From contig NZ_JAUNEC010000001.1 in the NCBI RefSeq assembly GCF_030525755.1, positions 1 through 64,000 on the forward strand: DNA of 64,000 bases, given 5' to 3'. The DNA is from Alysiella sp. (GTDB lineage: Bacteria > Pseudomonadota > Gammaproteobacteria > Burkholderiales > Neisseriaceae). The position numbers and the translations under genes are program-made. Numbering within the stretch: the stretch's first letter is position 1; each line of letters starts with the position of its first letter. A model generated the notes under the pieces. It was given only the letters and a program-made list of their open reading frames with translations, did no database searches and was not told the origin of the DNA. Below are positions 25,520 to 33,951 of the stretch, piece after piece.

Positions 25520-27283
25520 TCAGGCAGCCTGATGTGTTTCGGTTCTGTTCATCTCATTCAATTTTTTCAGTAAAGCATCGGTTTTATCGGGGTCTTCGTT
25601 GCGGACGATTTTGATGATGTCGTTTTCCAAATCTTCGGTGTCGCTGCGCAAAATCACGTCTTTTACATCAAGTAAATTATTGATGTTCATTGAAAATTTT
25701 CTCAATCCCAAACCCAACAGCAGGCGCGTGTAGGTGGTGTCGCCTGCCATTTCGCCACACAATGAAACGCCTTTGCCCACGCGATTGGCGGTGCGTATGA
25801 TGTGTGAGAGCAATTTAATCACAGCAGGGTGCGCTGGCTGATACAAATGGCTGACCGCGTCATCGCTCCTGTCCACCGAAAGGGTGTATTGAATCAAATC
25901 GTTGGTGCCGATGGAAACAAAATCCACCCATTTCAATAAACTGGATACGGTTAAGGCTGCCGATGGGATTTCTATCATGCAGCCCACGTCCACTTCGGCA
26001 AAAGGTTCGCCGCGTTCGGTAAGCTGTTTTTTGGCGGTTTCTAAATGAACAAGGCTTTGTTTTAATTCGGATAAACTGGCTATCATCGGGAACATCATGC
26101 GGATTTTGCCATGCACGGCAGCGCGCAAAATCGCCCGCATTTGGGTGCGAAACATCACAGGTTCGGCGTGGCACAAACGAATGCCCGTCAAGCCCAAAGC
26201 AGGGTTTAAGGCAGCGTTGGGCGTGCCGTTGTTGCCAAACCAGCGCGGATTTTTGTCCACGCCCAAATCCACCGTGCGGATTGTGAGCGGCTTGCCTTTC
26301 AATTTTTTGGCAATGTCGCTGTACACTTGATACAACTCTTCTTCTTCGGGCAGCGTGTCGCGGTTGAGATACAAAAATTCGGTACGCAACAAACCCACAC
26401 CGTCTGCGCCCAAATTGTGCAGGGCTTTGATGTCGTCTGCGCTTTCAATGTTGGCGAGCAGTTCAATTTCTTCGCCATCGGCGGTGGTGGCGGCGGTTTT
26501 TTTCAGTTTGTTCAAAGCCCTTTGCCGACTGCGAAAGGCTTTCAAACGGCGGCGGTATTCTGACAACACAATTTCATCGGGATTGATGATGAGTACACCG
26601 CCTATGCCGTCCACAATCACCCATTCGTGTTCGCTGATGAGTTGCCGCGCATTGCCCACGCCAATCACAGACGGAATATTCAGGCTGCGTCCCAAAATGG
26701 CGGTGTGGCTGGTGCTGCCACCGATGTCGGTAACAAAACCTTCAATGCGTTGGTCTTTGAAATAGACCGTGTCGGCAGGCGACAAATCGTGGGCGATGAG
26801 TATGGTGTCGTCCAGCAAATTGGCGTCCAGTACGATTTCGGTGCTTTTGCCGACCAAGTTTTTTTGAATGCGCTCAACCACTTGGAGCATATCTTGTTTG
26901 CGTTGGCGCAAATATTCATCGTCAATTTCATCAAATTGTTGGCTCAAACGGTCGGTTTGGATTTTCAAAGCCCATTCGGCATTGATGGCTTGTTCTTCCA
27001 AAATATCAATGGGTTCGCGCGATAGGGTTACATCGGTCAGCAACATCAAATGCAGGGAAATGAACGCGCCCAATTCGGTGGGGGCGTTTTCGGGAATGGC
27101 ACTGCGTAGCTGCTCCAACTGTTTGCGTGTGGCTTTGATGGCGGTTTCAAAGCGATTGATTTCGCTTGCAATTTCATTTTCATGCAGATGATATTGTGGC
27201 ACTTCCGACACGCCGCGCACCACCAAATGCGCCCGTCCAATGGCAATGCCTTTACCTGCCGCATAGCCGTGTAACACAATCAT
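25520..27283 (-). CDS. ptsI: PTS enzyme I (phosphoenolpyruvate-protein phosphotransferase)
   Basis: Transfers phosphate from phosphoenolpyruvate to HPr. The swivelling histidine domain contains GGSTSHTAILGRSLNIPSVI, with the phospho-histidine near residue 190. The PEP-binding barrel contains GVGLLRTEFLYLNRD, then VDFVSIGTNDLIQYTLSVDR, and GKGVSLCGEMAGD with the catalytic cysteine. 587 residues from the ATG at 27283, one base after the ptsH stop. The open frame upstream of this overlaps ptsH. The last residues HQAA and the TGA stop are supplied by a DUS. No sugar permease genes are in the window. Confidence 0.96.
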   Translation of the reverse strand: MIVLHGYAAGKGIAIGRAHLVVRGVSEVPQYHLHENEIASEINRFETAIKATRKQLEQLRSAIPENAPTELGAFISLHLMLLTDVTLSREPIDILEEQAINAEWALKIQTDRLSQQFDEIDDEYLRQRKQDMLQVVERIQKNLVGKSTEIVLDANLLDDTILIAHDLSPADTVYFKDQRIEGFVTDIGGSTSHTAILGRSLNIPSVIGVGNARQLISEHEWVIVDGIGGVLIINPDEIVLSEYRRRLKAFRSRQRALNKLKKTAATTADGEEIELLANIESADDIKALHNLGADGVGLLRTEFLYLNRDTLPEEEELYQVYSDIAKKLKGKPLTIRTVDLGVDKNPRWFGNNGTPNAALNPALGLTGIRLCHAEPVMFRTQMRAILRAAVHGKIRMMFPMIASLSELKQSLVHLETAKKQLTERGEPFAEVDVGCMIEIPSAALTVSSLLKWVDFVSIGTNDLIQYTLSVDRSDDAVSHLYQPAHPAVIKLLSHIIRTANRVGKGVSLCGEMAGDTTYTRLLLGLGLRKFSMNINNLLDVKDVILRSDTEDLENDIIKIVRNEDPDKTDALLKKLNEMNRTETHQAA

Positions 27284-27284
27284 T

Positions 27285-27554
27285 TTATTCCCCTTCGCCA
27301 AAATAATCGCCCACCAAATCAACTAGGGCTTGCATGGCGGCGATTTCGTCTGTGCCTTGGGTTTCAATTTCAATTTCGGTGCCTTGGGCGGCAGCGAGCA
27401 TCATCAAGCCCATGATGCTTTTGCCGTTTACCCGTTTGCCATTGCGCGATACCCACACTTCGCTTTGGAATTGTGCGGCGGTTTGCGTGAATTTGCTGGA
27501 CGCGCGTGCGTGTAAACCCAATTTGTTGATGATTTGAACGGTTTGGCTTTGCAT
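27285..27554 (-). CDS. ptsH: PTS phosphocarrier protein HPr
   Basis: 89-residue HPr. The N-terminal KLGLHARASSKFTQTAAQF carries the phosphorylatable histidine at about residue 15, and NGKSIMGLMMLAAAQGTEIE carries the regulatory serine used by HPr kinase in this family. The ATG at 27554 follows AAGGAAAACAATC; the longer open frame upstream is not conserved. It is followed within one base by ptsI. In Neisseria the mannose-type EIIA gene lies directly upstream; here two nucleotidyltransferase genes have been placed in between. Confidence 0.96.
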   Translation of the reverse strand: MQSQTVQIINKLGLHARASSKFTQTAAQFQSEVWVSRNGKRVNGKSIMGLMMLAAAQGTEIEIETQGTDEIAAMQALVDLVGDYFGEGE

Positions 27555-27592
27555 GATTGTTTTCCTTATTGATTTTGAATGTGGGTGGTTTT

Positions 27593-28684
27593 TCAGGCTG
27601 CTTGAAAATGGGTGCGATACAAATCGCAACGCATTTCAATCAAGGCATTTTCAGCAGCCGCGCGATGCACATTTTCAGGCAGCCCACACGGATTTTGGAC
27701 AAATAAATCGTCAATTTCTTGCATTAAACTTTCGGCTTGCTGCAACAGTGTTTCATAATCAAAACAACCATTTTTGATTGCCAATAATTCATCGCGATTG
27801 CTGCGGCGCACGCGAATTTCACCATGTGTGGCAATATCGCGTGCCATTTGTAGCAGGCGGAAAGTGTGCATCATGTTTTTGGTATCGTAGCCGCCGCCAT
27901 GCGATTGATTGTTTTGATAGCGTGTTTCATTGCGTTCGGCAACCCATTGCCAATAAGACGCATATTCGCGGCAATGGCTGCTGTATCCATCTTGATTGAA
28001 AGACAAATGTGCCACAGGTTCATCGTTGGGTGCAATGCGGCTTAATGTCAGATTGTTTGCCGTGTTTTTTTGTGTAATGCCTTGATAATGACGCGAGCCG
28101 TCTGCATCATAAAATACGGCAAACAGATTGCGTGCGTGTGGCACTTCACTCAAACCGATTTTTTCAGGCTGCCTGTTGTGTTGATTGAGCCATTTTTGCA
28201 GGGGGATTGAGCCACCACCTTGAATGATGTAGCAAAAATCCGCAACGTTTTTTTTCTCTGCCGACATGGGGTTGGCAATTTTTTTGTTTAAGCCACGCGC
28301 TTTTTTGATTTGCCCCAGTGCATAACCCGCGAAACTTTGGCGACACGCTTGCGAAACAAACCATTCAATCAGCAATTTATCCATAATCGGTGCGCGTTGG
28401 CGCAGGCAATCTTGGGGCGATGCGAGCAATTCCAAAGCGTGTGGATTGCTGGCGAGCAGCAATTCCACAAATCGCCCCAATTCATAATAAACGATGTCGT
28501 TGCTTTCATTGGCGATTTGTGGTGTGTAGTCCAAACCAAAAAAGCGTTCGGGCGGCAGATAAAACACGCCTTTGATGTCCCAATCGGATTGGGGCGTGGC
28601 AAGACCGTAGGCGCGGCTGCCTGCAACGCTTTCCAATAAAATCAGATTTTGATGATGCAAATCGTGTAGGCTCAATGGTGGCAT
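27593..28684 (-). CDS. RlaP/COG3541-type nucleotidyltransferase, long form
   Basis: DNA polymerase beta-type nucleotidyltransferase: LLESVAGSRAYGLATPQSDW followed by DIKGVFYLP holds the GS...DxD metal site (residues 17-38). It continues with the COG3541 (YcgL-like) pattern FVELLLASNPHALELLASPQ, KKARGLNKK, and a C-terminal DTKNMMHTFRLLQMARDIAT helix region. 363 residues, usual for this class. The family has been linked to RNA repair (RlaP), but the substrate is unknown. It lies between ptsH and the EIIA gene, next to a shorter paralogue at 28695. Ribosome-binding site AAAGGCACATC before the ATG. The C-terminal FQAA and stop are DUS-derived. Confidence 0.8.
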   Translation of the reverse strand: MPPLSLHDLHHQNLILLESVAGSRAYGLATPQSDWDIKGVFYLPPERFFGLDYTPQIANESNDIVYYELGRFVELLLASNPHALELLASPQDCLRQRAPIMDKLLIEWFVSQACRQSFAGYALGQIKKARGLNKKIANPMSAEKKNVADFCYIIQGGGSIPLQKWLNQHNRQPEKIGLSEVPHARNLFAVFYDADGSRHYQGITQKNTANNLTLSRIAPNDEPVAHLSFNQDGYSSHCREYASYWQWVAERNETRYQNNQSHGGGYDTKNMMHTFRLLQMARDIATHGEIRVRRSNRDELLAIKNGCFDYETLLQQAESLMQEIDDLFVQNPCGLPENVHRAAAENALIEMRCDLYRTHFQAA

Positions 28685-28694
28685 GATGTGCCTT

Positions 28695-29411
28695 TCAGGC
28701 TGCCTGAAAAACGGTTTGTTCGCAGCGTTTTAAAGTGGCGCGAAACAATTGGTTTAAAGGCTCAATGGCTGGCGATGATATGACAGGGGGCGAAAGTTGT
28801 GCCACTTCATCAATCAATTGCTGTGTTAAATGGCGCAAGTTGGCACTTAAAATATGGCGATATTGTTCGTCTTGATTTGATTTTAATTCAATTAAATCAA
28901 ATATTTCTTGATGATGTGTGGTTTGCCAATCGCTCATTAAATCGCGCAACACCATAGGCGGCACACCACCATGCAACACAGCCCAACGCGCTGCCAATAA
29001 AGGACGCAACACATAAAACCATTTTTTTAGCCGAATTTCGTTTTGCAAATCCAAATCTTTCAAAGCATTGTGGGCAATGCCGCGATAATGGTGCAACAAA
29101 GGGGCTGTTTGAACATATTGCGGCACAATGTCATTTAATTGTTTCACAAAATCATCGTCTTGTTGATAAACTGTTGGCGATTGTAGCCATTCCAATAACA
29201 CAGCATTGCTTTTTCGCAGTAAAGATAGGGCTTTGTGAATGTCCCAGCCTCCCACATCAAACCATTGATTTTCAATGTATTCAAACGTGTCTTTGTGTTC
29301 GCCTATGCTCAAATAAACATCGCTGGGCGAAATGTAAATGGCACGGACATCGTAATCGCTATCGGGCGATGCAAAGCCCCAAGCGCGACTGCCACTTTCG
29401 GCAACATGCAA
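28695..29411 (-). CDS. RlaP/COG3541-type nucleotidyltransferase, short form, apparent 5' frameshift
   Basis: Opens with HVAESGSRAWGFASPDSDYD, then VRAIYISP, the same GS...DxD metal site as its neighbour but a different subgroup (WLQSPTVY, LLHHYRGIAHNALKDL, KKWFYVLRPLLAARW). In the reading given here it starts at a TTG at 29411. Just upstream an ATG at 29470 opens MKQTIQEKLKEISQQNQLHF in another frame, which is the expected family N-terminus. One extra T in the T5 run at 29410-29414 would join them into about 258 residues. So this is either a recent frameshift, a slippage site or a base-calling error. C-terminal VFQAA and stop come from a DUS. Confidence 0.75.
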   Translation of the reverse strand: MHVAESGSRAWGFASPDSDYDVRAIYISPSDVYLSIGEHKDTFEYIENQWFDVGGWDIHKALSLLRKSNAVLLEWLQSPTVYQQDDDFVKQLNDIVPQYVQTAPLLHHYRGIAHNALKDLDLQNEIRLKKWFYVLRPLLAARWAVLHGGVPPMVLRDLMSDWQTTHHQEIFDLIELKSNQDEQYRHILSANLRHLTQQLIDEVAQLSPPVISSPAIEPLNQLFRATLKRCEQTVFQAA

Positions 29412-29497
29412 AAATGCAGTTGGTTTTGTTGGCTGATTTCTTTGAGTTTTTCTTGTATTGTTTGTTTCATATTTTTGCTTTTAGGCTGCCTGAAAAA

Positions 29498-29893
29498 TCA
29501 TTCCATAAATGCCATAATGCCATTGATGCCAGCTTGTTTGACTTGCGCAACAAAATCATGTAAATCATCGGCTTGGGTAGAATAAGTGAGTGCTTTAATC
29601 AACATGGGGGCATTTAAGCCACTCATCATGGCAGATTGTTGTGGCACAACCATTTTCATGGCGGCGTTACACGGTGTTGCACCAAAAATATCGGTTAAAA
29701 TCAACACGCCTTTGCCGCGATTGATTTCAGGCAGCATGGCGTGAGCGCGCGCGATGATGTTTTCGTGGTCATCGGTGTTTTCCACGTTGAGTAGACGAAT
29801 GTGGTCAAAATTCATGTGTGGGAAAATGTGTTGCGCCAACTGGGTATAAGCCACACCCAAAGTTTCGTGTGTGATAATCAATAAGCCTATCAT
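29498..29893 (-). CDS. PTS EIIA component, mannose family
   Basis: 131 residues of the EIIA-Man fold. MIGLLIITHETLGVAYTQLA contains the phosphorylatable histidine at residue 9. VLILTDIFGATPCNAAMKMV is the family hallmark, and MSGLNAPMLIKAL follows. With HPr and enzyme I encoded downstream but no EIIB or EIIC in view, it is probably a phosphorylation-dependent regulator and not a sugar transporter, as inferred for the meningococcal counterpart. Lies 7 bases downstream of rsmI on the same strand. Confidence 0.9.
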   Translation of the reverse strand: MIGLLIITHETLGVAYTQLAQHIFPHMNFDHIRLLNVENTDDHENIIARAHAMLPEINRGKGVLILTDIFGATPCNAAMKMVVPQQSAMMSGLNAPMLIKALTYSTQADDLHDFVAQVKQAGINGIMAFME

Positions 29894-29900
29894 GGTTTAC

Positions 29901-30782
29901 TCAATGGTTGGTGTTTTTGAAATGCAGTGCCAACTGATACAGTTCTTTTTTGCTCTCCCCTGTGATTTGGGCTGCTAATTCTGCGGCTTGCTTGGTGGGC
30001 AAATCGGTGGCGAGGATTTTAACAATGTTTTGTGTGCTTTCAGGCAGCATGGTGGTTTTTTCTGCAACATCGGGATACAAAACCAAAACCATTTCGCCAC
30101 GCGATTGATTGTTGTCTTGTTGCAAAATGGTTTGGATTTCGTGAATGCTGCCTGAAAGAAAGGTTTCAAAAGTTTTGCTGATTTCGCGTGCCAACATGAT
30201 GTTTTTATGTGGTAACACGTTTGCCATATCGTTTAATGTGGCGGTAATGCGATGGGGTGTTTCAAAAGCGATAATGGGATAATCGGCGTGTTGCCAAGTT
30301 TGGAACAGTTTCAGGCGCTCGCCTGATTTGGGTGGCAGGAAGCCGTGAAAATAAAAATGTGCTTCGGCAATGCCTGCTACGCTTAATGCTGCCATTACTG
30401 CACTTGCCCCTACTATTGGCACAATGGCAAAACCTGCCGCTCGCACACGTGCCACCAGTTTGGCACCTGGGTCGCACACGGCTGGTGTACCTGCATCGGA
30501 AATTTGCGCCACACTTTGTCCATTCTGTAAGGCTGCGATGATTTTGTCTGCCATTTGTTGTTCATTGTGTTCGCGCACGCTGATGAGTTTAGCTTGTATG
30601 CCATAGGCGGCAAGCAGCTGTGCCGATACGCGTGTGTCTTCGGCACACACTAAATCCACTTTTTGTAATACTGCCAAAGCGCGTAAAGTGATGTCGGCGA
30701 GATTGCCAATTGGTGTGGCAACCACATAAAGCGTTTGTGGGACAACGCTGTCTAGGGCTTTTTGAAAGTGTTTTTGCATCAT
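29901..30782 (-). CDS. rsmI: 16S rRNA 2'-O-methyltransferase RsmI
   Basis: Methylates the ribose of C1402 in 16S rRNA. The SAM-binding tetrapyrrole methylase fold is evident: LYVVATPIGNLADITLRAL, VCAEDTRVSAQLLAAYGI, QISDAGTPAVCDPGAKLV, and FLPPKSGER. 293 residues from the first of two consecutive ATGs (30782 or 30779). It is divergent from radC and precedes the EIIA gene with a 7-base gap. A DUS inside encodes LSGSIHE and another MLPEST. Confidence 0.95.
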   Translation of the reverse strand: MMQKHFQKALDSVVPQTLYVVATPIGNLADITLRALAVLQKVDLVCAEDTRVSAQLLAAYGIQAKLISVREHNEQQMADKIIAALQNGQSVAQISDAGTPAVCDPGAKLVARVRAAGFAIVPIVGASAVMAALSVAGIAEAHFYFHGFLPPKSGERLKLFQTWQHADYPIIAFETPHRITATLNDMANVLPHKNIMLAREISKTFETFLSGSIHEIQTILQQDNNQSRGEMVLVLYPDVAEKTTMLPESTQNIVKILATDLPTKQAAELAAQITGESKKELYQLALHFKNTNH

Positions 30783-30910
30783 TCAGTTGAGTTAGATAAG
30801 CAGAAACGTGATTATAAGCGAAATTGCGTATTTTTGATTTGGGCTTTGTTTTTGGGCTGCCTGAAAACATAATTGTCGGTTATAAAACCAATTTAAGGAG
30901 AATAAACCTA

Positions 30911-31585
30911 ATGAGCATCAAAGATTGGCCAGAAGGCGAGCGACCGCGCGAAAAATTATTGGAACGCGGTGCGGCGGCATTGAGTGATGCTGAATTGTTG
31001 GCGGTTTTGTTGCGGATTGGCACGCAAGGTATGAGTGCGGTGGATTTGGCACGGTCTTTGTTGCAACATTATGGCGGTTTGGGTGGTGTGATGAATGCTT
31101 CGCGTGCTGAATTGTCGCAACATAAAGGTATGGGCAGCGCAGCGTATGCACAGTTTGCCGCAGTTTTGGAAATCGGTAGGCGCGTGTTGTATGAAGAATT
31201 GCATCGCCGCCCTGTATTTGATAATCCACAAACTTTGGGCGATTACTTGCGTTTATTGATTGGACGCGAAAAAGTAGAAGTGGCGATGGTGGTGTTTTTA
31301 AATGCCCAAAATCAGTTACTTGCTTGTGAAGAAATTGCACGTGGTACGGTGGACGAACACACGGTTTACATCAGAGAAATGGTTAAACGTGCTTTGCAAC
31401 ATCATGCGGTACGTGTGGTATTTGCCCACAATCACCCAACAGGCAGCTTGATGCCCTCGCATGAAGACCACCGTTTTACCAGCAAATTGCGTGCGGCTTT
31501 AGCTTTGTTGGACATGGAATTGAGCGACCATTTAATTGTGGGCGCGCAGGAAGTATTGTCGTTCAGGCAGCAAGGTTGGTTGTGA
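30911..31585 (+). CDS. radC: RadC family JAB/MPN-domain protein
   Basis: 224 residues with an N-terminal helix-hairpin-helix region (RPREKLLERGAAALSDAELL, HKGMGSAAYAQFAAVLEIGR) and a C-terminal JAB1/MPN metalloprotease-like domain. The zinc motif HNHPTGSLMPSHED is near residue 177, with the upstream EEIARGTVDEH. Historically called a DNA repair protein, but its real activity is unsettled. Start at 30911 after AAGGAGAATAAACCTA; the open frame before that is not conserved and contains a DUS. Ends with SFRQQGWL, partly encoded by a DUS-like word, and is followed by a DUS terminator with a U-run. Confidence 0.92.
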   Translation: MSIKDWPEGERPREKLLERGAAALSDAELLAVLLRIGTQGMSAVDLARSLLQHYGGLGGVMNASRAELSQHKGMGSAAYAQFAAVLEIGRRVLYEELHRRPVFDNPQTLGDYLRLLIGREKVEVAMVVFLNAQNQLLACEEIARGTVDEHTVYIREMVKRALQHHAVRVVFAHNHPTGSLMPSHEDHRFTSKLRAALALLDMELSDHLIVGAQEVLSFRQQGWL

Positions 31586-31590
31586 AGAAT

Positions 31591-31630
31591 AGGCTGCCTG
31601 AAAATCTTTCAGGCAGCCTTAAATTTTTTT
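31591..31630 (+). terminator. Inverted DUS pair with U-run behind radC
   Basis: AGGCTGCCTGAAA (31591-31603) pairs with TTTCAGGCAGCCT (31607-31619), a tight loop, then TAAATTTTTTT. A convincing intrinsic terminator built from DUS copies. Confidence 0.8.
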
Positions 31631-31663
31631 AAAACAAATGGTTATTTTTATCTTGGGTTGGTG

Positions 31664-32368
31664 TTAAAAGAATTGCACCGAACCGTGTACGGTTTGACGG
31701 ATTTGTGTATTGCCCGTGCTGGTTTGCATCACAGGTGTGCTGCGCACCATTTTCATTGAAGACATCATTGTAGCTGGTGCAATCGCATCGTTTTCCATGT
31801 TTTCAAATGACTGATTTAGCGTGATTTCCACAATTTTGTGCTGCCCCAAGCCCAAGATTTTTCCCACCTTTTCTGCACGATATTTGAACGCGCGTAAGGC
31901 TTTTTCTGATGCTTGTTCAACCGCTTGGGCGTGTTTTTCGGGCGACACAAAAAACGCCATATTGTTGATTTCGGCATCATTTTGGCTGTCGGCAATCAGT
32001 TGATTCAATGCCGCAAAGTCTTGACTTTCAATTCGGATTTCCGCGCTATCTGACCATGATACAATGCGGCGATTTTCGCCATATTCGGGATAGGCTTGAC
32101 GATTGCCACTTTCCACTTTAAACGATTTATTGGCTTTGGCACGCGCCAATATCGCATTTACGCGCCGTGTTACCGAATCGGCTGCTTGAACGCGTGATTT
32201 GGCATTTTCGGTAATGCGCAGAACCACGCTCATGGTGTCGTTGGATACGAGAACGCTTGCGCTTTCGCTGAATTTAACCAAGTTATAATGCAAATTCTCG
32301 GCAAAGGCTGCCTGAAACAATGCGCTGCTTAATACTATGACGGTTAATGAAGGTTTGATGATGTTCAT
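31664..32368 (-). CDS. SIMPL (DUF541) domain periplasmic protein
   Basis: 234 residues with a signal peptide (MNIIKPSLTVIVLSSALFQA, cleavage after AFA). The FQAAFA end of the signal peptide is encoded by a DUS. The mature part matches the SIMPL/YggE-type domain: MSVVLRITENAKSRVQAADS, RRVNAILARAKA, a central NNMAFFVSPEKHAQAVEQAS and a repeated KALRAFKYRAEKVGKILGL. Family function is poorly defined (oxidative stress or envelope roles reported for YggE). Single gene, convergent with radC. Ribosome-binding site AAAGGCAATTCAC. Confidence 0.85.
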   Translation of the reverse strand: MNIIKPSLTVIVLSSALFQAAFAENLHYNLVKFSESASVLVSNDTMSVVLRITENAKSRVQAADSVTRRVNAILARAKANKSFKVESGNRQAYPEYGENRRIVSWSDSAEIRIESQDFAALNQLIADSQNDAEINNMAFFVSPEKHAQAVEQASEKALRAFKYRAEKVGKILGLGQHKIVEITLNQSFENMENDAIAPATMMSSMKMVRSTPVMQTSTGNTQIRQTVHGSVQFF

Positions 32369-32400
32369 GTGAATTGCCTTTCTGTTTTATATCATTCAAA

Positions 32401-32502
32401 GTACAGTCGCATAAGTGAAAAAGCAATACAAGGCAACAATGAGAGCCAAACATAAGGGTATGGGCAACGCCGTAGTGCTTTTTTCATTTTGAGATTATAG
32501 AA
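32401..32502. mobile_element. MITE-like repeat, family B, copy 2
   Basis: GTACAGTCGCATAAGTGAAAAAGCAATAC at the left and the complement of CTATAATCTCAAAATGAAAAAAGCACTAC at the right form diverged terminal inverted repeats around about 45 bases (AACAATGAGAGCC...GGGCAACGCC). It occupies the gap between the SIMPL gene start and the aminotransferase gene; the ends match the other family B copies. Confidence 0.55.
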
Positions 32503-32695
32503 GGTGGTTTCAGGCAGTCTTATCATTCCCCACGCAGCTTTGAAAAGCTGCCTGAAAACCCATTTGATGCCTGTCAAACAAAAAAACAATAATTTGCATT
32601 TTCTTGCTTGAAACCCTTGCCAGTCTAAAAGCTTGGCAGTATAAAGCAAAAGTTTTTTGTTTATTGCATTTTTTACTACAAGGAAAGTCTCAATC

Positions 32696-33889
32696 ATGTT
32701 TTTTGATAAAATTCAAGCTGCACCTGCCGACCCGATTTTGGGTTTAGGCGAAGCCTTCAAAGCCGAAACACGCACAGAAAAAGTGAATTTGGGCATTGGC
32801 GTGTACAAAGACGCGCAAGGTCAAACGCCGATTTTGCAAGCAGTTAAAGCTGCTGAAACACGCTTATTGGCAAGTGAAAATACCAAAAATTATTTGACGA
32901 TTGATGGCGTAGCAGCATACAACGCGGCGACACAGGCATTGTTGTTTGGCGCAGACCACGAAGTCATCGCCAACAAACGTGCCAAAACAGCACAAAGTTT
33001 AGGTGGTACAGGTGCGTTGCGTGTTGCGGCTGAATTTGTAAAACGCCAAACCAACGCGCAAAATGTGTGGATTTCTGCCCCAACATGGCCCAATCACAAT
33101 GCCATTTTCCAAGCGGTCGGTCTCAATATCTGCGATTACCGTTATTACAATAAAGCCACACATGGTTTGGATTGGGACGGCTTGATTGCAGATTTAAGCC
33201 AAGCACAACAAGGCGATGTGGTGTTGTTGCACGGTTGCTGCCACAATCCAACAGGCATTGACCCTACGCCTGAACAATGGGACACATTGGCAAAAATGTC
33301 TGCTGAAAAAGGTTGGTTACCCTTGTTTGACTTCGCTTATCAAGGCTTTGCCAATGGTTTGGAAGAAGATGCCTATGGTTTACGCGCATTTTTGAAACAC
33401 AATCCTGAACTATTGGTTGCCAGCTCTTATTCCAAAAATTTTGGCATGTACAATGAGCGTGTAGGTGCGTTTACGGTGGTTGCAGCCGATGAAGATACGG
33501 CAAACCGTGCATTCAGCCAAGTTAAAACCATCATTCGTACCTTGTATTCCAACCCTGCTTCACACGGTGGTTCAACGATTGCGTTGGTATTGCAAGATGC
33601 TGAATTGAAAGCACAATGGATTGCCGAATTAGACGAAATGCGTTCTCGCATCAAAACAATGCGCCAAAAATTTGTCGATTTGCTTAAAGAATGTGGTGCA
33701 AAACAAGACTTTGATTTCATTATCCAGCAAAACGGTATGTTTTCGTTTTCGGGTTTAACGCCTGAACAAGTGGACAGATTGCGTGATGAATTTGCCATTT
33801 ATGCGGTTCGCAGCGGTCGCATCAATGTGGCAGGCATTACCGAAGCCAATATCCGTTATTTGTGTGAAAGCATTGTGAAAGTATTGTAA
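32696..33889 (+). CDS. Aromatic/aspartate aminotransferase (class I)
   Basis: PLP-dependent aminotransferase of the AspC/TyrB branch. The lysine that binds PLP is in [16 protein letters not shown], and [32 protein letters not shown] and the C-terminal SGRINVAGI are the other family blocks. 397 residues from ATG 32696 ([17 protein letters not shown]), preceded by AAGGAAAGTCTCAATC. It probably makes tyrosine/phenylalanine and aspartate; TyrB versus AspC cannot be settled from sequence reading alone. tyrA lies 3 kb away on the other strand. Confidence 0.9.
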   Translation: MFFDKIQAAPADPILGLGEAFKAETRTEKVNLGIGVYKDAQGQTPILQAVKAAETRLLASENTKNYLTIDGVAAYNAATQALLFGADHEVIANKRAKTAQSLGGTGALRVAAEFVKRQTNAQNVWISAPTWPNHNAIFQAVGLNICDYRYYNKATHGLDWDGLIADLSQAQQGDVVLLHGCCHNPTGIDPTPEQWDTLAKMSAEKGWLPLFDFAYQGFANGLEEDAYGLRAFLKHNPELLVASSYSKNFGMYNERVGAFTVVAADEDTANRAFSQVKTIIRTLYSNPASHGGSTIALVLQDAELKAQWIAELDEMRSRIKTMRQKFVDLLKECGAKQDFDFIIQQNGMFSFSGLTPEQVDRLRDEFAIYAVRSGRINVAGITEANIRYLCESIVKVL

Positions 33890-33951
33890 TCAAAACACGT
33901 TTCAGGCAGCTTAAAGTTTCAGGCTGCCTGAAAACCATTGATGTGAAAAAT

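Noticed and set aside
32392..32697. 101-codon minus-strand frame between the SIMPL and aminotransferase genes.
   Set aside because: Runs across a MITE-like repeat and DUS copies, has no ribosome-binding site, and overlaps the aminotransferase start.
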